Assembly: GCF_030269485.1 (NCBI RefSeq)
Contig: NZ_BSTL01000043.1
Location: 1-55,600, forward strand
Reading direction: 5' to 3'
Source of the DNA: Actinoplanes sp. NBRC 103695
Lineage (GTDB): Bacteria; Actinomycetota; Actinomycetes; Mycobacteriales; Micromonosporaceae
Length of the DNA stretch: 55,600 bases
Below the pieces are notes generated by a model, which was not told where the DNA came from, did no database searches, and worked only from the letters and a program-made list of their open reading frames with translations. The first letter of the stretch is position 1; each line of letters starts with the position of its first letter. This document shows, piece after piece, positions 1-9,480 of the stretch. Made by a program: the position numbers and the translations under genes.

Positions 1-230
1 CCTGCAAGTGCCTTCCGTGACAGGAAACTTGGACCCTCAGCAAGTCCTATTTTCCCTGATCAGAAGGCACTTCTTCGTTTCTGCCCAGTCCTTGGACACC
101 CCTTAACGAAGGGTCGAGGCTAGGAGGACACAGGACTTGCCCAGCCGGTCGCTGTGACCGAGGCTGCGTCCTGTAAAACTGATAGGGGCAACAACGGGTC
201 GGCCTAGTCCAGACAGACGCGAGGTGCGCT
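1..230. other. Non-coding left edge
   Basis: I see no convincing gene here. The only open frames are short, lack ribosome-binding sites and run antisense to the start of the next gene. The stretch presumably holds the promoter of the large defence-type gene that starts at 231. No repeat or attachment site was recognised. Confidence 0.5.
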
Positions 231-3200
231 GTGAGTATGGCTCTGGCAGGCGGAGCCGCGGACAAGCTCGGGAACGGCTACGAGCGGCGCTTCACTGTCC
301 TGGCCATGATCGAACTGCTGATGGGCGAAGCGGACTCTCTCCGTGTCGAGGTGCCGGGTGATGCCGGTGCCGGAGCGGAGTTTCGGGTACGTGTCGGATC
401 TACATTTCGGTGGACTCAGTCGAAGCGGCAGAGGAGCAACGGCGCTTGGACCTTGGCGGCTTTGTTGAAAGAAGGCTTCCTGCAGCAATGGCTGCCGAAG
501 CTCAGGGCCGGCGATACCTGCATCTTCTCCTCGACCACCAGTGCCGACGAGCTTCGACAGCTTTGTGCGAGTGCGCAGGATGCAATAGATCTGGCGGAAT
601 TCGAGAAAGAATTCCTCGGGTCGGGTCGCAGAAAAAAGTTTGAAGCTCTCAAGCGAGCATGGAACGTAGTCGACAGTGACGAAGCCTATCGCCTGCTGGG
701 TCTAGTCAGGGTCGACACCATTGACGGCAATCGTCTAGACCAATACATCGAGACCTCATTGCATTTACTCGTAGAGGGAAATCTCCAGGTTGCGCGGCGG
801 GTTCTGCTGCAATATGCGGACGAGATCGTCCATCATGAGGTTTCCGCGGACGACGTCTGGGATCTTTTGGCGGAGAATGGAATTCGCCGAAAGGTACACA
901 CCTCCTCCGTGGCTTCACCTGCCGCTTCGGTTTCCGGTGATCGGTGGCTCGCCGATCGGCTTGATCGTCTGCCCGCGCCTATACACAACCGGATCGTGGC
1001 TGCTATGGCCGCCGATGATCGCGCCGCCCGCCGGCTCATACGGCTCGTTACCGACGACCAAGTGCCACAATCAGTCCTGGAACTTTGGACCCTACAGAGA
1101 CCTACTTGGCTGACCGGAGCAGACTGGGACACACAGATCGCAGCTGCAGAACTGGCAGGTGCATATGGCGTTCCCCGGCTGCAAGCCGACCTCTTTACGG
1201 AGCTCGCCGAACAGGGATGCCCACCGGAGCAATTGTGGAGAGCTCGAGCCGTGCTGGCATTGGATGCAGCTGGCGACAAGGCTGCGCGTGCCGCGCAAAT
1301 AGAGAGCCTCCTCCCTTCCGGGACCTCGAGCCACCCCTTCGCCGGCGCAGTAGCGGCGGTCTTCGCATCCCACCCTTCAGAGGCACTCAGCCATCTCCAG
1401 CAGTGGACGCCAGAAGACCCTGCCGACCGTGCCGCAAAGGCACGCCTGCTCATCCAGATCGAACTCGGCCATCCCGACCAAGTGCCCACGGATGTGACGC
1501 TCGAGCGAGCGCTCGCCGAGTCGCAGTCCCTGCTCGCCGACGAGTGGCTCGGCAGCGTGGCGCTATGGCGCGCTCGCGCGCTGACGATGCGCGCTCGGCT
1601 GCGCGGCTCCAAGATCCCCTTTCGCGACCTACGAGAAGCCCAAGAAGGCGCGCTCCGGGTACGCGATGACCGACGCCAGTGTCGAGCCGACAGCGCTGAG
1701 GCTGCCGCAGCGTCTTTTGAAGCGGCCGCAGTACGGGGAGACACTGACTTCGTCTTGCGCAACGGCCTGCCGGAGGAGCTCGGCGGCACCGCGACGATCG
1801 AGGAATTCCAGCACTCTGACGTCGCCTTCCATGTAGCGGCCGCAGCGATGCAGCAGCAACGATTCGAACTCGCGCAGGTTGCCGCTGCCAACGTCACGGA
1901 CGCCTTTCAACGAAAGCTCCTCGAGGCCCTCCGCGCCGAAGTCCAAGGTGAAACCAGTTCCGCGATCTGGCGTGAAGCCGTCAACCTCGCCGCGGACAAC
2001 GACGAACATCTCGTCCAAGCTCTCAACGGCCTCGCCCGGACAGGCGCGACAGACCTACCCCGGCTCGATCATGTACGGCGACTATCCCCGCAGACTGCGG
2101 AGGAGATCCAAGCAATAGCTGAAATTCGCAGCGGCAACCTCGATCGCTCCACTGCGACACTAAGAACTCGCCGCCGCGAATCACTTCTAGCCGCCATGGC
2201 CCTTGCCGAAGCCTACCGCTCAACGGGTCAAACTGAGTCCGCGACCGAAACGCTGATGGACGCCGCCGAAGACTTCAGTGATCCAAGCCTCAAGCTCCAA
2301 GCAGCGACAATATACGCCCAAAGCGGACGCACCGATAAAGCCAAGGAAGTAATTTCGGCCCTTGTCATCGATCGTGACCGCGACTGGCCCGAGTTCATCG
2401 AGGTATTGAAGTTCGCGGCACAACTTGCACTCGATGAGCCCGACCTAGAACTCGCGACGAAGTACGCCAAAAGGATTCTCCACGAGAATCCACGGGACGA
2501 GGCGACGCGATGGATCATGATCAACTGCTTGATGGTCCTCGACCAGATGGACTACGCCTGGGAGGTTCTTGAAGCCGCGCCGACTCCCTTGGAGCCCGAA
2601 GACCGCACGCGTGCACAGATGTGGGTGGAACTCCACCGGCGATCCGCAGACCCTGTCACCACGATGCGCGCATGTCTCGACGTTCTCCGCCGGTTCCGCG
2701 ACGACGAAGAATTTAACGCCTTCGCCCTTACCTCGATCATGCTGCGACAGCAAGCCGACACCGCAATCCCCGCCGACCTACTCAGCGACTACCATTACGG
2801 ACTCGAGCGCTTTTTCGATCGGTGGCCCGACAGTACGTACTTGAGCCGCATCCGCACCAGCAACGACGAGCTTCTCATCCAGGCGCTCACCGACTCGCTG
2901 CGACCGACGCCGGAACGCCTGGCGGAACGTCACCGACTCAACCGCGAATTCCAGCGTGGAGAAAAGCCGCTTGTTCTACTGGCCGAGTACGCGAACAAAA
3001 CCTACAGTGAGGTATTGGTCCGGCGAGGCTGCGGCGTACTGCCGACGGTCCATCCCGATCCCCGCGAGCTGGCGCTGTGCCGGCAGACCGTCCTGTACTC
3101 AGCTAACCATGACGTTGCGCTCGACACCTCCGCTGTCGTTGTACTCAGCGCACTTCCGCGTCATATTCGAGACCGCGCCATGGCCATCTTCCGGCGCGGC

Positions 3201-4175
3201 CTCACCAGCGAGGAGGTAGCAAGAGACGCTCGCCAATATCGGGAGGATCTGAACCGGACCAGCGGAACCCTTTACTACAACCCCGACACCGACGGCCCTG
3301 GATACGCTGAAATGACCGAGGACGAGGCCGCAAACGTGGAGGCGACCTTGTCAACGGCCCAGGCGATGATTGAGCAGTTACGGCGCGAACCCATCCAACC
3401 GCGGCCACACGGCCGCCGCGTACGGCTCAACGTTTATGCGTCAGTGATTCAGACGGCCGCAAGTAAACAGATCGCAGTCTGGTGTGACGACGCCGCAGCA
3501 CGGCTGATGATGCGCGAACACGGAATTGCGTCTTTCTCAACCCACGCTGTCCTCGAGCATCTACTGGGAGAGGGGAATCTAGCCGTAACCGAGTACCAGA
3601 CTGTTCTTGATACCCTGGTTCGGGCACGCATCGGTGCCGGCCGGCCCGAGCTGGCACGGCTCCTTCGCGTTGCCCGTGAGCAGAACTGGCAGCCGAACAG
3701 CGTCGCCGCATGCCTCGCACAACCTCAGACCTGGACAGATACGGCCCACACCTCGACGCTGTTCAACGACCTCCTGCGGACCTGCCACCGGGAGAACCCT
3801 TCCCAAACCACCGCCTTCTTCCAAGCCGCAGTCTTCGGCGCTGTTACGAACTGCCCCAACACTCGCGCCGGCGTCGAGATCGGCGCGCTGCTCCTCGCCG
3901 GGAGCGTCCTGGCCCTCACCGCCGACGGTGTACTTGCACGCGAAATGGTGGATGCCACACGAACGGCCGTCACATCTGCTCTGCCGGTCGACAACCCAGC
4001 CGGTGTTACGACCGACCCACTGCCAGCCGCGGCGAAGGATCTACGTGCGCTCCTGCTGGAGAGCAGCGTAATCAACGCCGATCAAGTTTTTCCCTTCATT
4101 CTCAAGGCGTTCCGTGGTCTGAACGATAAAGACATACGGACCGTTACCGAGGCTCTCCTATCCGACGACCAGTGA
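231..4175 (+). CDS. DUF4297-like nuclease / helical-repeat / PIN-like defence protein
   Basis: A 1314-residue cytoplasmic protein. Its first ~70 residues read like the DUF4297 (Cap4/Avs-type) PD-(D/E)XK nuclease: GG..D..G.GYE (E18), an acidic E50 and the core Q63-S-K65, followed by a WTLAALL segment usual in that family. Residues ~250-950 are Ala/Leu-rich paired helices of TPR type. Near the C-terminus, DVALDTSAVVVL (D965), then WCDDAA (D1086, D1087) and a GI.SF.TH.VLEHLL segment, resemble a PIN-type RNase fold. No Walker A motif is visible, so this is not a complete STAND/Avs ATPase. The start is GTG 231 (GAGGTG upstream), with ATG 237 as an alternative. It lies beside a type IV restriction gene and an OLD nuclease, so anti-phage defence is likely. 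Assignments rest on motif reading only; the N-terminal call is firmer than the PIN call. Confidence 0.6.
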   Translation: MSMALAGGAADKLGNGYERRFTVLAMIELLMGEADSLRVEVPGDAGAGAEFRVRVGSTFRWTQSKRQRSNGAWTLAALLKEGFLQQWLPKLRAGDTCIFSSTTSADELRQLCASAQDAIDLAEFEKEFLGSGRRKKFEALKRAWNVVDSDEAYRLLGLVRVDTIDGNRLDQYIETSLHLLVEGNLQVARRVLLQYADEIVHHEVSADDVWDLLAENGIRRKVHTSSVASPAASVSGDRWLADRLDRLPAPIHNRIVAAMAADDRAARRLIRLVTDDQVPQSVLELWTLQRPTWLTGADWDTQIAAAELAGAYGVPRLQADLFTELAEQGCPPEQLWRARAVLALDAAGDKAARAAQIESLLPSGTSSHPFAGAVAAVFASHPSEALSHLQQWTPEDPADRAAKARLLIQIELGHPDQVPTDVTLERALAESQSLLADEWLGSVALWRARALTMRARLRGSKIPFRDLREAQEGALRVRDDRRQCRADSAEAAAASFEAAAVRGDTDFVLRNGLPEELGGTATIEEFQHSDVAFHVAAAAMQQQRFELAQVAAANVTDAFQRKLLEALRAEVQGETSSAIWREAVNLAADNDEHLVQALNGLARTGATDLPRLDHVRRLSPQTAEEIQAIAEIRSGNLDRSTATLRTRRRESLLAAMALAEAYRSTGQTESATETLMDAAEDFSDPSLKLQAATIYAQSGRTDKAKEVISALVIDRDRDWPEFIEVLKFAAQLALDEPDLELATKYAKRILHENPRDEATRWIMINCLMVLDQMDYAWEVLEAAPTPLEPEDRTRAQMWVELHRRSADPVTTMRACLDVLRRFRDDEEFNAFALTSIMLRQQADTAIPADLLSDYHYGLERFFDRWPDSTYLSRIRTSNDELLIQALTDSLRPTPERLAERHRLNREFQRGEKPLVLLAEYANKTYSEVLVRRGCGVLPTVHPDPRELALCRQTVLYSANHDVALDTSAVVVLSALPRHIRDRAMAIFRRGLTSEEVARDARQYREDLNRTSGTLYYNPDTDGPGYAEMTEDEAANVEATLSTAQAMIEQLRREPIQPRPHGRRVRLNVYASVIQTAASKQIAVWCDDAAARLMMREHGIASFSTHAVLEHLLGEGNLAVTEYQTVLDTLVRARIGAGRPELARLLRVAREQNWQPNSVAACLAQPQTWTDTAHTSTLFNDLLRTCHRENPSQTTAFFQAAVFGAVTNCPNTRAGVEIGALLLAGSVLALTADGVLAREMVDATRTAVTSALPVDNPAGVTTDPLPAAAKDLRALLLESSVINADQVFPFILKAFRGLNDKDIRTVTEALLSDDQ

Positions 4176-4358
4176 TAGTGCAGCCGTTTGGGTCCGCTTC
4201 ACTCGCGTGTCAGCCAAACTCGTTTGAGTAGCAGCGTGATCAAATCTTCTTGCTCGGCGGTCCTTTCGCCGCATAGCCTTGAACCTCGACTTGATCTCTA
4301 CCCCCGTGATAGGCAAAGGGAGGTAGCTTTGGCGATTTCGGGTCGGGAGGGATCGTCG

Positions 4359-6563
4359 GTGGGTGGTTCGTCGATCAACGGAGATAGCTTCGCGCTGTCC
4401 GATCTGTTCAGCAAGGCCACGTACATGATCGACTACTATCAGCGCGAGTATGCGTGGTCCGCCGGCGATGTACGAACTCTGGTGGACGATCTGTGCTCTC
4501 AGTTCGACGAAGCCGTCCAGGACCCGAAGACACGCCGCGGGATGAGGCACGCCGACGCGTACTTCCTGGGGCCGTTCGTCTACTACGAACAGCGAGGCGG
4601 TGGCCGCTTCCTCGTTGACGGACAGCAGCGGTTCACCACCGTGCACCTGATCTTCATGCACCTGCACCGGCAGGCACGCGAGCTCAGGCTCCGGGATGCC
4701 GAGGCTCGCCTGGATCGCGTGATCCGGGAGACCCACGGCGGCACATGGCGGTTCCGGATCGACATCCAGGAACGCCGCGGTCTCCTCCAAGCCCTCTACG
4801 ACGGGCGGAAGTACGAAGTCCCCGACCACGGAGCGTCGCTTTCCTTGCGAAACCTCCACGCTCGTAGTCTCGAGCTTGAGCAGTTGCTCGGCGAGCGGGT
4901 CGCGGCCGATGACCTGAGCAGGTTCACCGAGTGGATGCTCGATCGGGTGATCTTGGTCGGGATCCAGGCGCCGAGCCGCGACACCGGCTTCCGGATCTTC
5001 GAGTCGATGAATGATCGAGGAGCCCGACTCACCGCCGTCGACCTGCTGAAAAGCTACTTGCTGTCGCATGTGGGCCAAGACGAGGAAGAACTCAACAAGA
5101 GCTGGCGGGAGATGCTGGCATCACTGACGCCGGCCCGGGAAGACCCCGGCGCCCCCGGAAGATTCCTCAAGTCCGTCCTCGTTGCCCACCACGCCCGGCT
5201 GGGCGCCGAGTTCCGGGACCGCGACGACATCAACATGGCCCTGCACCTATGGATCCGGCAGAACGCGGACGGATTTCTCGGACTCAAACAACCCAACCAG
5301 TATTTCCGGTTCGTCGAACAGTTGATCAAGCTGGCCACCCTCTATCGCACCTTCCAGGCAGCCAGCGAACGCCCCTACCCGGAACTCGAGGCGATCTACT
5401 TCAACACCGTCAACGGGCTGGCCAATCAGATGACCTTCATCCTGGCCGCGATCAGGTCTGACGACCCGCTGACAGCAGCGAAAGCCAAAGCAAGGCTGGT
5501 CGCGAACTTCATCGATCGATGGTTCGTCCTTCGAGTGCTCGCCGACGAGCCGGCGCTGGCCCGCGACCTCGACGATCTGACGCCGTCGCTCGTTCCGCAG
5601 CTGCGCAAATGCAAGACCGTCGAGGATGTCGCCGCGTGCCTGTGGGCGGAGATGCCGTCCGATGACGGGTTCGAGTCGGTGCGGGCCTTCGGCCTACGCG
5701 GAAACAACTTGGCCCAGGTTCGCTATCTGCTGGCCAGGCTGACGGCCTTCGCCGAGACCACATGGGGAGCGCCCGATCTGACGACCGCCTACCTCAGCCT
5801 TGAACGCGGATGGGACGTCGAGCACATCTTCGCCAACAAGCACGATCGGCATCCGGAGATCCTGGACCCGGTGGAGTTCAGGCTGCTCCGCAACCGCCTC
5901 GGACTGCTCGGGCTACTCACCAAGACGGTCAACCGGAGTCTGCAGGACTCTGACGTGCCGTCCAAGGTCGAGGTCTATCGCAGCGAGAACCTATTGCTGC
6001 GCTGCCTGCACCGCGGTTTCCAGCAGAGCCAGAAACCTATTCGTCTCCTGATCCGGAGGTACAACCTCGCCCAGCACATGTGTGCGCTGCCCAGCGAGGG
6101 CGGCATCCGCGCCGCCGTCGCGCTACGGCAGGAGTTGTACCGGCGGCTGTTCTGCGAGATCTGGAAATTGGAAACGTTGGGCTTCCCCGCTGCCGAGCCC
6201 GCTGTTGTCGAGCGGGCTCATGACCAGGCAACTGCCACGGTTAAGGGGTCGGTGGCCGAGGAGACGGCGGTGCGCGGCCGCGCGATGCGGCCGACTGACC
6301 TGCAACGCATGCTGCGCGCCGGGAAGGTACGAGCCGGCAGCGCTCTGATCGGAACGACTTCGGGCCACGAGGTCAGGGCAACCGTCCAGGACGACGGCAC
6401 TATCCGGCTCGATGCCACCGGCGACGTCTTCCGCAAACCGGACGACGCCGGCCAAGCGGTCACCGGAAAACGGTGCTCGGGAATGACGTTTTGGCATACT
6501 GCCGTGGCGGACGGCACGCTGCGGACGTTACGTCACGTCCGAGACGCTCCGGTAGCCGCCTGA
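4359..6563 (+). CDS. DUF262-DUF1524-RAMA modification-dependent restriction enzyme
   Basis: A 734-residue GmrSD-type protein. The N-terminal DUF262 (ParB/sulfiredoxin-like NTPase) has YQREYAW (Q28-R29-E30) and VDGQQRFTT (D87-G-Q-Q-R91). The DUF1524 His-Me nuclease has DVEHIF (E488-H489), H495 and a downstream NRLGLLGLL...N segment. Residues ~643-731 read as a RAMA domain: DLQRMLRAGKVRAGS, an A.V..DG.I strand, and GMTFWH in place of the usual NGW.FW. RAMA domains are linked to reading modified DNA, so this is probably a type IV enzyme cutting phage DNA with modified bases. I chose GTG 4359 over the longer open frame from 4188 because GGGAGG lies 8 nt upstream and conserved sequence begins just after it. 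It follows the preceding defence gene by 183 nt on the same strand. Confidence 0.82.
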   Translation: MGGSSINGDSFALSDLFSKATYMIDYYQREYAWSAGDVRTLVDDLCSQFDEAVQDPKTRRGMRHADAYFLGPFVYYEQRGGGRFLVDGQQRFTTVHLIFMHLHRQARELRLRDAEARLDRVIRETHGGTWRFRIDIQERRGLLQALYDGRKYEVPDHGASLSLRNLHARSLELEQLLGERVAADDLSRFTEWMLDRVILVGIQAPSRDTGFRIFESMNDRGARLTAVDLLKSYLLSHVGQDEEELNKSWREMLASLTPAREDPGAPGRFLKSVLVAHHARLGAEFRDRDDINMALHLWIRQNADGFLGLKQPNQYFRFVEQLIKLATLYRTFQAASERPYPELEAIYFNTVNGLANQMTFILAAIRSDDPLTAAKAKARLVANFIDRWFVLRVLADEPALARDLDDLTPSLVPQLRKCKTVEDVAACLWAEMPSDDGFESVRAFGLRGNNLAQVRYLLARLTAFAETTWGAPDLTTAYLSLERGWDVEHIFANKHDRHPEILDPVEFRLLRNRLGLLGLLTKTVNRSLQDSDVPSKVEVYRSENLLLRCLHRGFQQSQKPIRLLIRRYNLAQHMCALPSEGGIRAAVALRQELYRRLFCEIWKLETLGFPAAEPAVVERAHDQATATVKGSVAEETAVRGRAMRPTDLQRMLRAGKVRAGSALIGTTSGHEVRATVQDDGTIRLDATGDVFRKPDDAGQAVTGKRCSGMTFWHTAVADGTLRTLRHVRDAPVAA

Positions 6564-6719
6564 GTCTTTACCGATCTCATGGCAATCTCCGAGATGGAAG
6601 ACGAGCCGAGACGGGTAGAACCGACGGCGGTGTCGCCGCGTTTCCTATCGATCTCCCGCACGTGGGACGTCCTGCGGTCGCCGAGTGGCCTCAGGACCTT
6701 GTGCGGCGGTTGGCGTCCT

Positions 6720-7346
6720 TTAAGCCGGCGGCAGCAGGTTCAGGTCAGCGGTCATTCGTTCGGCGACCTTGGTATCGAGCTCCGGCCCGTGTCCGAACGA
6801 CCACTTGCCGGATGTGAGGTTCTGCGCAGTCTTGGTGAGGCTGCGTCGGGTGTGGAGTACCGCCAGGTCACTGAGCAAGACTGATACTCGGCCTGCGCTG
6901 ACGTCGACCAGTTCGAGGGCGGCACCGATCAGCGTGAGGCCATCGCCGGCATCGTCGAGGACCCCGATTGCGTTCCACTTGTCGTCTTCGCCTCGGTTGA
7001 CTGCCTGATGATTGAGGCTGACGCATCGGGCTGCCTGCCCCAGCGAGGCAACGAGCCGACCGGCCGAGCCGAGATCGACAATGGTGGGCGGAGTCTCGGA
7101 CAGCTCCTGCGAGCCCATTTGGAGCGCGAGCCGGAACTCCTTGACCATCTCGGCCGGCTCAAGAGCACGCAGGTGCGACCGGACGACGGTCTCCTCACGC
7201 ACACGAAGCGCAGCGGCTATGTTCCTGACCTTGACGGCGAGCAGGTCTTCCACCGCGTCCCGGGAGATATCTATGCTCTGGTTCTGGCACTCGGCCACGA
7301 TCTGGTCCACGAATCGCTGAAATCCCGCGCGTCCGCGCAACGACAA
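6720..7346 (-). CDS. Hypothetical 208-residue protein in defence island
   Basis: I do not recognise this protein. It is predicted helical and soluble, with no transmembrane segment, signal peptide or catalytic motif. The first half is rich in charged helices and contains a helix-turn-helix-like segment (VEDLLAVKVRNIAAALRVREETVV); the second half has hydrophobic strands around DDAGDGLTLIGAALELVDV. The start is TTG 7346 with a GGAGGGA ribosome-binding site a few bases upstream. It lies between the DUF262-RAMA gene (convergent) and the OLD nuclease (same strand, 146 nt away), so it may be an accessory to either. The function is unknown. Confidence 0.55.
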   Translation of the reverse strand: MSLRGRAGFQRFVDQIVAECQNQSIDISRDAVEDLLAVKVRNIAAALRVREETVVRSHLRALEPAEMVKEFRLALQMGSQELSETPPTIVDLGSAGRLVASLGQAARCVSLNHQAVNRGEDDKWNAIGVLDDAGDGLTLIGAALELVDVSAGRVSVLLSDLAVLHTRRSLTKTAQNLTSGKWSFGHGPELDTKVAERMTADLNLLPPA

Positions 7347-7492
7347 TCTCCCTCCGCGAGTTCTACGGATCGGTCTTGGTCTCCGCTGGGACCCATGGCT
7401 CGACCCGCCGGGCCGCTGAAGTATCCGCAGAACTGATCGTAGGGTCGATTCTACGACCGGACGCTGGTACCAGGTGGAAGGTGCCGTTGCCG

Positions 7493-9328
7493 TCAGTTGG
7501 CGAGTTCTTCTAACGCCTTGAAGTGCTTGACCAGGTCGGCGGGTACTTCTTCAGGTAGCGAGAGTGTGGTGCACAGGCAGAACAACAGGCCGGCCTTGTC
7601 ACGAGGCGCGTGCAGGGATGCTTCCCGGGCCATGGATTCGACGCCGGAGCTGAACTTGCCGCTCTTGCGGACGGCGTCGAAGTCTGCCGGTGTCCACAGC
7701 CGGTCGTCGATGGTGCGGGGCCAGAGCTCGTTGGCGGCGTCGGACCACTGCTCGTCGGTGAACAGGTCCTCGATCTCGCGGGTGCCGGCGTACATGATCT
7801 GGTCTTTGGCGATGCTGGCTCGGCTGAGTTTTTCCTCTGTGAAGTGGGTCTTGGCGTTTGTGGTCGAGTCGCGGTCGACGAGGAAGCGCACCAGGCGGCC
7901 GGACTGGTTCAGGTACTTGGTGACCTGGAGGGCGCCGACGTTGCTTTCACCGCTGATCAGGGCGATGCCGGCGGACTGGAGTGGATGTCCCATAGAGAGC
8001 TTGAACAGCATGGGGATGCACTGGATCTCGGTGGCGCCCTCGACACCGAGGAAGCAGCGTTCGTGCAGCAGGACGCTGTTGCGCAGCCCCATCGCCGAGG
8101 CGACCTGCGCGAGATGGTCGTCTGTCTCGGCGTGGCCGGAGGTGAGCAGCTGGGTGACGACCGTGCGTTCCTGCTTGTCGAGACGTAGGTGCACGATGTC
8201 GGCCGGGTCGACACGGTCGATGAAGTTCAGGCTGTGCGTGGCCACGATCATCTGGACGTCGTGGTGGGCGCACTGGTCGAGGACGAGGTCCAGCAGCTGG
8301 CGCTGGTGGCCGTAGTCGAGGTGGGTGTCCGGCTCATCGTAGGTGATCACGATGCCGGGATGTTCCGGCGGCTGGTCCTTGAGCTGCTGACTGGTCCACT
8401 CCCAGACCGCGAGGCTGATCTGCCGCCGCCGCCCGGCGCCGCCGCGCCGCAGCGCGATCCGGTGGCCGTCGTCCGTGGTCCGGTGGATCTCGACGGTGCG
8501 CAGGCTCTCAGAGAAGCTGACCTGCGGGGTGATGGTGACTTCGCCGATGCGCGGACACCGCTGTTTGATCAGTTGCCGCAGGTCGTCGGCCTCCCGGACC
8601 AGATCGTCCTGCAAGTCGGCTTCAAGCTGCCGCAGCGTGGCCAGCCGCTCATCGCCGTCGTTGATCAGCCGCCGGAGGCCCGCCTGAAGGGCGGCCCGGA
8701 TCTCGGCCTCCGGGTCCGGTTCCTCGGTCGAGGAGAAGGACAGAAAGCTCGGCAGGCGCGCCTCGAGGTTCCGGTCGGCCGGAACCCATGTGGTCACGGT
8801 GTTACCCGCGGCGAGTTCCGCTGCGGCGAGTGTCCGCAGGGGTGCGAGCCATGCCTCTCTCGATGCCTTGTTGCCCTGCGGGTCGAGCGTTCGGGCTTCG
8901 GCGCGGGCCCGGAGCTCGTCTCGTTTGAGCAGATCGAGCCCACGCAGGTCCTCTGCCGCGGGTACGACCTGGCGAACCTACAGCCGGGCCGCCTCGCCTT
9001 CGACGCCCACCCGCCGGATGATGATCGGTCCCGCAAGGCCGAGCTTCTGTTCCTCGTAATTGGTCGGCATCAAGGTGCCGACGACCTGCACCTCGGCCTG
9101 CCGTAGCTGATCAACGGTCAAGATGTTGGGATCATCGCCCGTGATCGCGCAGGTGCGGTCCTCGTCGTGGATCTCCGGCTTGCCGGTGAGCAGGAACTGC
9201 AGGGCCAGCAACGCCGTGGTCTTGCCGCCGTCGTTGCTGCCGGTCATGACCGTGGGCCGGCGTACCGGCACAGCCGCGATATCGGCGAGAGAGCGCAACC
9301 CTTTGACGGAGTACCCGATCAAACGCAT
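7493..9328 (-). pseudogene. OLD-family ATPase/Toprim nuclease interrupted by one in-frame TAG
   Basis: Frame numbering starts at ATG 9328. Residues 30-38 carry Walker A (GSNDGGKTT). Codon 117 is TAG (plus-strand 8978-8980). The same frame then stays open and recognisable to 7493: an ABC-like signature (LRRGGAGRRRQISL), Walker B TYDEPD (D331-E332), the H-loop at H365, then a Toprim nuclease domain with VEGATE (E430, E434) and VDRDS (D485, D487). The span of about 611 codons is normal for class 1/2 OLD nucleases. No frameshift is needed; changing one base (for example TAG to CAG in CTG-TAG-GTT) restores a complete protein. A GTG at 8797 could start a fragment lacking Walker A. It is a nonsense mutant, a sequencing error or a readthrough gene. 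Confidence 0.85.
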
Positions 9329-9480
9329 GATCCCGACCTGACCTCGAGCGACCTGTGGGCGCTCTGTTCAACTCCGCAAGGTCAGTTCTCGCGATGGCAC
9401 CTTCGGTCGGGCAGCGATGACCTTAAGTACGACAGGCGCCTTCACCGCGCGCTCATGAGAAGCCCGGTAAGTTACGAGCC

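Noticed and set aside
4188..4358. N-terminal extension of the restriction enzyme from ATG 4188
   Set aside because: The extension is not family-like, ATG 4188 lacks a ribosome-binding site, and GTG 4359 has GGGAGG at ideal spacing just before conserved sequence.
8794..9036. Frameshift explanation for the broken OLD gene
   Set aside because: The two parts are in the same frame; the sequence between them reads open once the single TAG is ignored, so no frameshift is needed.
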